Part shown: piece by piece, positions 15,097 through 20,309 of the stretch
How the letters are laid out: each line of letters opens with the position of its first letter
How positions within the stretch are numbered: position 1 is the first letter of the stretch
NCBI GenBank assembly: GCA_964505785.1
Contig: CAZDJZ010000034.1
Location: forward strand, 1-20,309
Reading direction: 5' to 3'
From: CAYRTV01 sp964505785
GTDB taxonomy: Bacteria; Acidobacteriota; Aminicenantia; Aminicenantales; Aminicenantaceae
DNA: 20,309 nt
Notes under the pieces: generated by a model
What the model was told of the DNA's origin: nothing
Seen by the model: the letters and a program-made list of their open reading frames with translations, nothing else
Databases searched by the model: none
Position numbers and translations under genes: made by a program

Positions 15097-18000
15097 CTTC
15101 TTCTCGTGCCATTTTGAGCGGTCAGGGGCGTCTGGTTTTTTAATTTTCTCAGGCGGATTCTGTTCCAGTTCTTTCATCAACACATCCACGGCTTTTTCCA
15201 GGCTGGGATCATGGCCTTTTACGATTTCCTCAGGCCGGTCATAAACTTCGATATCCGGAGGGACCCCTAGGCCTTCGACATCCCATTCGCCCTGCTTATT
15301 TACAAAACCAAATGTGGGAACCGCCAGGTTTCCACCGTCGATAAGGGAAGGATTGCCGGACATCCCCACCAGGCCTCCCCATGTCCGGGTACCGATCAAA
15401 GTTCCCAGCTTCTTTTCCCTGAAATAATAAGGAAAGGCGTCTCCTCCCGAGGCACTGTAATGATTTATCAGCATAGCTTTAGGGCCGACATGGGCCATGG
15501 CGGGAGTGGATGTCAATTCCAATCCGCGGCGGGCCCAATAATTGAGTATTTGACGGTCTAGAAGACGGATCATGACATCGGGAATAAAACCGCCGCCGTT
15601 ATACCGTTCATCGATAATCAAGGCATCTTTATCTTCAAACGCATAAAAACCTTTAAAAAGCTCCCGGTTGCCGTCTATGGAGGTATTGGGAACATGAAAA
15701 TATCCGATACGTCCTCCGGACAGTTTGTCCACCATGTTTCTGCGGCTTTGCACCCAGTCCAAATAAAGTAAACTTTGTTCACTGTCCACGGGCTTGATCC
15801 AGTATTCCCGGGCCCCTTCCTCGTCAGGTTTTGAATTTACGCGTATGGTGATTTTTTCTCCAGCCGTATTTTCCAGGAACCGGTAGGGATTGTCACCGGT
15901 TGTGACGTCATAGCCGTTGATACTGATCAGGTAATCTCCCTCATTGACCTGTACGCCCAGCTCCCGCAGGGGGGACCGGCTGCGGCTATTCCAGTTTTCT
16001 CCAGGAAGAATCTTGCTGATAATATAGCGGTTGGAATTGATATCCGCTTCAAAGATTGCTCCAATCAATCCGCCTTCCACCCGCTCAACCCGGGGAAAAT
16101 CACCCCAGTTGACATAGGCATGCCCGACATTAAGTTCTCCCACCAGCTCTCCAAAAAGAAAGTCCAGATCAGCCCGGTGACTGACAAAAGGGAGGAGCCG
16201 GCCGTACTTTTCTTTCATGGCGTTCCAGTCGACACCATGCATATTTTCAACATAAAACCATTCCCGGTAGATTCTCCAGCCGTCATTATAAACCTGCTCC
16301 CATTCTCTGAGCGGGTATATTTTCATGGTCATATCGCTGAGGTCGAGAGCGCTGTCCCCTGGTTTCTGGTTCGGTCTCAGATCGATAATTCCATAATCGG
16401 GGCCGGCCCTGTACATGAATTTGGTTTTATGTGCAGTCGGGTTTCCGCCTGTAATGCCTTTAATGATAAGATCGTCTTTTTCTTCATCAAAATTGAAAAG
16501 ATGCAGTTCTCCGCCCGAAAGATAAAGCAATCCCCCTTCAACCGCCCAAAGAGCCCGGTAACTTCCGGCTTTTGGAGGCAGGGAGAGGATGCGGTCATTG
16601 ATGCCTTCAAAATCAATGATGACGGTCTTTTCGTCTTCAGCTGCTTTTTCTATGGTTTCTCCCTCTTTCATTGCGGGCAGAGTTTCAAGGTCATTTTTCT
16701 CCGGAATCAGGGGAGGGGTGTCCGCGGTCAAGGCCGCGGCATAGATTCTGGCCGCATTGTCGTAGACATAATCAAATTCAAAACTTGAAAAATTGAGATT
16801 GAAATTGCGGTTGGACAGAAAAAACAGGTACTTGCCGCAGGAAGAAAATTCCGGCATATAATCCTGATAGATATCATCTGTCAGCTGGGTTGTTTTACCC
16901 GATTCCAATGAATAAACCCATATCGCCTGCTGGCTGCTGCCGCCGTCTCTACTGTAGGCAACCCAGCGGGAATCGGGAGACCAGCGGTAGGTGGTGATAT
17001 CGGAGGTCCGGGCTTTATCCACGATGACCTCTTCCTTGGTTTCAATATTAAAAAGCACAAGGCCCAAGTCTTTGGTGGAAAAAAGAAGCTTGGAGCTGTC
17101 CGGTGACCATACCGGGGGGAATCTCCAGGTGCGGCTGCCTTTGGTCAATTGTATAGTCCGGTTATCCTGAGCCCGGTCCATCAAGAACAATTCGTATTCG
17201 CCGGTTTGATCGGAGCTGAAAACAATATAGCGTCCGTCCGGTGACCATTTCGGATCCATTTCCCGGACTCCCTGAGAATGGGTCAGGTTATAAACCACTC
17301 CGTGCTCCGCCGGTACAGTGAAAACATCTCCCCTTGCTTCAAAAACGGCCCTCTTCCCGGTGGGAGAGACATCATAACTGACAATATTTTCTTTGACGTT
17401 TTTAAAATAAGGAAGGGTATTGGGATTGTCGAAGTGAATATCTACTTGGACTTTTTGTGATTGGCCGTTTTCCAGGTTTAGTTTGTATATATAACCGCCG
17501 TTTTGATAAACGGCCTTTCCATTCTCACCTGACGGCCAGAGTACATCATATTCATTATGGTCGGTGACTTTTTTTGTTTCGCCGGAATCGAGTTGATAAG
17601 AATATATATTGAGGGTTAATTCCCGGTCTGATACGAAATAGACTGTGTCGCCGTACCAGAGAGGATGGTGGTCGGTTCCTTCAAAAGCAGTCAGCCGCTT
17701 GGATGTGTCGGCAGCCAGGTCATAAATCCAGACATCCTGGGCGCGTCCCCCTTTGTAGCGTTTCCAGGTGCGGAATTCCCGGGAGATCGGCGTATACACG
17801 ATTTTGGTTCCATCCGGAGAAAATGATCCGCCTCCCGCTTCGGGAATCGGCAGGGGTTTTTCCAACCCGCCCTCACGGGCGATAAGAAAATATTTTCCCA
17901 TCCTTTGTCCGAATGGAGTCCTGTTTGCGCGGAAAAGAATATGACGGCTGTCCGGCGTCCAGTCCAAGGGATAATGATCGAAACCGCCGCGTGGAGGCAT

Positions 18001-18330
18001 CATACCGACATCGTTATAATAGGTCAATTGACGCGGCGTGCCGCCTTTGGACGGCATGACAAATATCTGCCGCGAGCCGGAATATTCTCCGGAAAAAGCG
18101 ATCCAATTGCCATCAGGGGAAATTTTCGGATAGATTTCCAGCCCTTTATCCGATGTCAGCCGTTTGGCTTCACCCCCTGAAGCCGGGACCGACCAGATAT
18201 CTCCGGCATAAACAAAGACAATCAAGTCACCGTTGATATCCGGCATCCGCAGAAGCCGGGTGTCCTCGGCTGCTCCCGAAAAAAACGATAAAAGAAAAAT
18301 CCCCAATAAAATGGTTATTTGTTTTTTCAA
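15088..18330 (-). CDS. exported tricorn protease (S41-type serine peptidase)
   Basis: A 1080-residue homologue of Thermoplasma tricorn (1071 aa), which trims peptides into short oligopeptides. Unlike the archaeal enzyme it carries a signal peptide (KKQ, hydrophobic core 5-20, GAAED), so it should act in the periplasm or outside. Residues about 25-650 hold TolB/WD-like blades (repeated W/F-S-P-D-x-x-x-I-x-F/Y) forming the 6- and 7-bladed propellers. C1 spans about 670-750, PDZ about 750-846, and C2 follows. By alignment from memory the nucleophile is S961 (NHYSASGGDAF), the base H737 (NVGHAYV) and the third residue E1019 (DVEGLGVPPD), close to S965, H746 and E1023 of Thermoplasma. The residue before the histidine is G736 rather than serine. 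The start is TTG at 18330 with GGGAGG about 8 nt upstream, inside the end of the preceding gene. A four-lysine C-terminus overlaps a plus-strand terminator. Confidence 0.95.
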   Translation of the reverse strand: MKKQITILLGIFLLSFFSGAAEDTRLLRMPDINGDLIVFVYAGDIWSVPASGGEAKRLTSDKGLEIYPKISPDGNWIAFSGEYSGSRQIFVMPSKGGTPRQLTYYNDVGMMPPRGGFDHYPLDWTPDSRHILFRANRTPFGQRMGKYFLIAREGGLEKPLPIPEAGGGSFSPDGTKIVYTPISREFRTWKRYKGGRAQDVWIYDLAADTSKRLTAFEGTDHHPLWYGDTVYFVSDRELTLNIYSYQLDSGETKKVTDHNEYDVLWPSGENGKAVYQNGGYIYKLNLENGQSQKVQVDIHFDNPNTLPYFKNVKENIVSYDVSPTGKRAVFEARGDVFTVPAEHGVVYNLTHSQGVREMDPKWSPDGRYIVFSSDQTGEYELFLMDRAQDNRTIQLTKGSRTWRFPPVWSPDSSKLLFSTKDLGLVLFNIETKEEVIVDKARTSDITTYRWSPDSRWVAYSRDGGSSQQAIWVYSLESGKTTQLTDDIYQDYMPEFSSCGKYLFFLSNRNFNLNFSSFEFDYVYDNAARIYAAALTADTPPLIPEKNDLETLPAMKEGETIEKAAEDEKTVIIDFEGINDRILSLPPKAGSYRALWAVEGGLLYLSGGELHLFNFDEEKDDLIIKGITGGNPTAHKTKFMYRAGPDYGIIDLRPNQKPGDSALDLSDMTMKIYPLREWEQVYNDGWRIYREWFYVENMHGVDWNAMKEKYGRLLPFVSHRADLDFLFGELVGELNVGHAYVNWGDFPRVERVEGGLIGAIFEADINSNRYIISKILPGENWNSRSRSPLRELGVQVNEGDYLISINGYDVTTGDNPYRFLENTAGEKITIRVNSKPDEEGAREYWIKPVDSEQSLLYLDWVQSRRNMVDKLSGGRIGYFHVPNTSIDGNRELFKGFYAFEDKDALIIDERYNGGGFIPDVMIRLLDRQILNYWARRGLELTSTPAMAHVGPKAMLINHYSASGGDAFPYYFREKKLGTLIGTRTWGGLVGMSGNPSLIDGGNLAVPTFGFVNKQGEWDVEGLGVPPDIEVYDRPEEIVKGHDPSLEKAVDVLMKELEQNPPEKIKKPDAPDRSKWHEKKKK

Positions 18331-18332
18331 TT

Positions 18333-20204
18333 CTATTCCTCCCTTAAATTTCGGATAAGATCCAGGCGGTCCTGAATGCTCATTTTGCGTCCATGTTCAT
18401 CAACAACCCGGATTCCTCCCTCTACCGGACGCGTGTTCCATTGAACCGCCCGGTCAAATTCTTTGCGCCCTTCCCAAAGATAGGGAACAGGGAAATATCC
18501 TTGTTTAAAGACCTGATAAAGGCCCTCGACGCTGTAAAGATCAGGGATATGCTTTTCCATATCTGCAATCATCACCCCTGCGTCCTGGTATATCTCTTCA
18601 GAAACGTCTTTCAGATCCCGGCTCAGAATCATATCATGCACATTGCTGCGCCGGCGGAATTCGGGATAATGGCGCAAGGCTGCCTTGGTGATCCGGATGC
18701 TGTCATCAATGACCTCAGGGTCAGCAAGGTGAAGGGCTTCGGAATAGCTGACTACGTGGATGATTTCAGGGCTGCGGGATGCTCCGGGTTCCACATCAGC
18801 CATTAATGCACTGACTGCCGCCAATTGTATTTTTGCTTTTTCGATATCCGGAGAAAAATAATCCAATCCGGCGCGGGGCTGATAGATCACCTTGAATTGG
18901 GGACCTTCCAGGGAACGGACTAAACGCAGCAAGGCGCGGGATTTAGCCAGGTCATTCAGCCCCTGAGTGGATTTAGGGGTATTCAGCATATTTTGCAGCA
19001 CCAGGGTCCGGATCCCAAGTTTCCTTGCCGTACGGGCAGCGAGATAGGCTGAAACCACATATGCAATGTCGTCTCCTCCCCTAAATGCAAAATGATGGGG
19101 GATATTGGGTTCAAACGGTTTGCCGGCTGAGGCGATATAATGGACTGCCTGCAAGTGTTCTTTCAATCCTTGTTTTACGGTCAGAGGCCCGCGCCCGTCG
19201 ATTCGGTTGAACCACCAAAATGAAAGAGCATGCCAGGCCATGTTCAGATTCTGTTCGAGAATCCGTGCGGTCTCACAGACTTTTTTGGTTGCGGAATAAG
19301 CGCGTACAAGCATGGGGGAGGCGTCTTCCCGGATAGCACGGAGTTCGAATTCATTATTAATCGGGACGCCGCCGCCGTTGGGCAAATCATTCCAATCTTC
19401 ACCAAAATGGGACTGACTGAGCTGAGAAGAGCCGACAGAAATGACATCCAGATATCCACGTTTGGATAATTTTTTCAGCCATTCCGAAAAGAGAGCCAGC
19501 GCCTTTTCCCGGTCTTCCAGGTAAGGCCCGGCATGAACCCGGAAGAGGGGAAGATTTCCGGATTGCGCTGCCGCCTTAAGGCGGAGGTTCAAATGATCTT
19601 TCTCGGTTCCGTATTCCGGGTAATCATATCCGGGTGAAGGGTCTTCGCGTTTGTGTTTTTCCTCATGCAGCAGTATTTTTCCAAATTCCATACGCAAATC
19701 ATCATACACGGATTGTTCCAGAATCGCTTTGGGAATCAATTCATCCGGCACACCAAGTTTTTTCAGGCTTTCCACAGGGGATTCATCTCCGCGAAAGGTT
19801 GGGAAGCGGCCGTCGAATTCTTTCTTTATATATTGGCAAGTTTCTGGTAAGCCGGCAAAATATACCTGCTGAAGGGCCCCGTTCTTTTTCCATGAAAGGG
19901 CGTCATCATTTTCGATTTGATTGATAAACCGGCCGAAGGTATTCAATCCCTGCCGAGGATCGAGGCGGTAGCTGAATCCAAGCCGGGTGATACCGTTCTT
20001 AAGGATCCATTGTCTTAATTTGGAAAAATAATGGGGGTTGGATATTTTATCCACTGCGCCGGCGATGTCGGCCGGTGCGATGAAAACCCGGTAGCCGCAT
20101 TCTTCCAACAGCCGGGTCATGTGGCTTATTCCCAGAGTATGGGCATCGATTCCGGATTTAATCAAGCCGTATCGGGTGTGGGTGGGTGTGTTTTTATTAA
20201 TCAT
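18333..20204 (-). CDS. protein with apparent N-terminal B12-binding motif, possible cobalamin-dependent mutase-like enzyme
   Basis: A 623-residue cytoplasmic protein; no signal peptide. Residues 20-25 read DAHTLG, fitting the DxHxxG lower-ligand motif of B12-binding Rossmann domains. It is followed by the usual helix and strand (MTRLLEECGYRVFIAPAD), a candidate SxxL element (LGFSYRLD) and VYFAGLPE where the GG motif is expected. The rest (from about 220) looks like an alpha/beta barrel with motifs NGGGVPINNEFELRAI, WWFNRIDGRGP, FRGGDDIAYVV and LVLQNMLNTP, faintly recalling the large subunit of glutamate mutase. I could not identify the reaction. The start chosen is the ATG at 20204 with GAGGGA 7 nt upstream; a longer frame continues into the heptamer array and is an artefact. 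The stop codon is 2 bp before tricorn, whose ribosome site lies in its last codons, so the two are coupled. Confidence 0.6.
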   Translation of the reverse strand: MINKNTPTHTRYGLIKSGIDAHTLGISHMTRLLEECGYRVFIAPADIAGAVDKISNPHYFSKLRQWILKNGITRLGFSYRLDPRQGLNTFGRFINQIENDDALSWKKNGALQQVYFAGLPETCQYIKKEFDGRFPTFRGDESPVESLKKLGVPDELIPKAILEQSVYDDLRMEFGKILLHEEKHKREDPSPGYDYPEYGTEKDHLNLRLKAAAQSGNLPLFRVHAGPYLEDREKALALFSEWLKKLSKRGYLDVISVGSSQLSQSHFGEDWNDLPNGGGVPINNEFELRAIREDASPMLVRAYSATKKVCETARILEQNLNMAWHALSFWWFNRIDGRGPLTVKQGLKEHLQAVHYIASAGKPFEPNIPHHFAFRGGDDIAYVVSAYLAARTARKLGIRTLVLQNMLNTPKSTQGLNDLAKSRALLRLVRSLEGPQFKVIYQPRAGLDYFSPDIEKAKIQLAAVSALMADVEPGASRSPEIIHVVSYSEALHLADPEVIDDSIRITKAALRHYPEFRRRSNVHDMILSRDLKDVSEEIYQDAGVMIADMEKHIPDLYSVEGLYQVFKQGYFPVPYLWEGRKEFDRAVQWNTRPVEGGIRVVDEHGRKMSIQDRLDLIRNLREE

Positions 20205-20215
20205 ATTTATTCCCT

Positions 20216-20309
20216 CGCAAAACGTAAAACGCGAAACGTAAAACGCGAAACGCAAAACGCGAAACGCGAAACGCAAAACGCGAAACGCGAAACGCGAAAC
20301 GCAAAACGC
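20216..20309. repeat. heptamer array CG[CT][AG]AAA, 13 units and cut by the window end
   Basis: Perfectly phased 7-bp units (CGCAAAA, CGTAAAA, CGCGAAA) run from 20216 to the last base, in the same strand orientation as the array at 14774. Its first base is also the last base of the ribosome binding site of the B12-motif gene (TCCCTC on the plus strand, 20211-20216), so the array must form, or hold the promoter of, that gene's leader. All three minus-strand frames are open through it. Confidence 0.95.

Noticed and set aside
20205..20276. N-terminal extension of the B12-motif protein into the heptamer array
   Set aside because: The added residues are the array read as a seven-residue cycle. 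The ATG at 20204 has its own ribosome binding site at correct spacing.

Overview
The window looks like a piece of a bacterial chromosome, not a plasmid, phage or genomic island. It opens in the last ~220 nt of a 23S rRNA gene and a 5S rRNA gene. It then runs through unrelated housekeeping and secreted-protein genes separated by unusually long spacers full of repeats. The protein mix suggests a diderm of the Acidobacteriota/Aminicenantes kind or a nearby uncultured phylum: two secreted sortilin-like Asp-box propeller proteins, an exported tricorn protease, a VWFA-related protein of the type common in Acidobacteria, a Methanosarcina-type phosphoserine aminotransferase, and GlnRS. This placement is inferred from gene families only.

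Layout. 1-416: 23S 3' end and 5S on the plus strand. 591-875: small RRM RNA-binding protein with a strong terminator. 951-1537: repeat-rich spacer. 1538-8092 (plus): two large paralogous secreted Asp-box propeller proteins and a GNAT acetyltransferase that overlaps the second. 8093-8571: repeats. 8572-9684 (minus): serC. 9685-10322: spacer with a partial MITE-like element. 10323-10778 (plus): SixA-like phosphohistidine phosphatase. 10779-11432: a complete MITE-like element with perfect terminal inverted repeats, then more repeats. 11433-13127 (minus): glnS, divergent from a VWFA-related secreted protein at 13453-14676 (plus). 14677-15087: a 23-unit heptamer array and a terminator. 15088-20204 (minus): a two-gene unit in which a protein with an apparent N-terminal B12-binding motif is followed, 2 bp later, by a secreted tricorn protease. 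20216-20309: a second heptamer array running off the window.

Functionally, the secreted group (two Asp-box proteins, VWFA-related protein, tricorn protease) fits a cell with a large periplasmic or extracellular protein- and peptide-handling capacity. serC, glnS and the rRNA genes are core metabolism and translation. The gene order does not form one pathway.

The least ordinary part is the intergenic DNA. At least four repeat families recur: a TIR-bounded element; a modular simple-sequence block that sits in the same orientation just 3' of three different genes; 7-bp arrays on both sides of the tricorn/B12 unit; and a dispersed family with a GAAGCGAAGGATCT-like core. I did not find a convincing new multi-gene system. 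The best candidates for something undescribed are these repeat families and the B12-motif protein coupled to tricorn.
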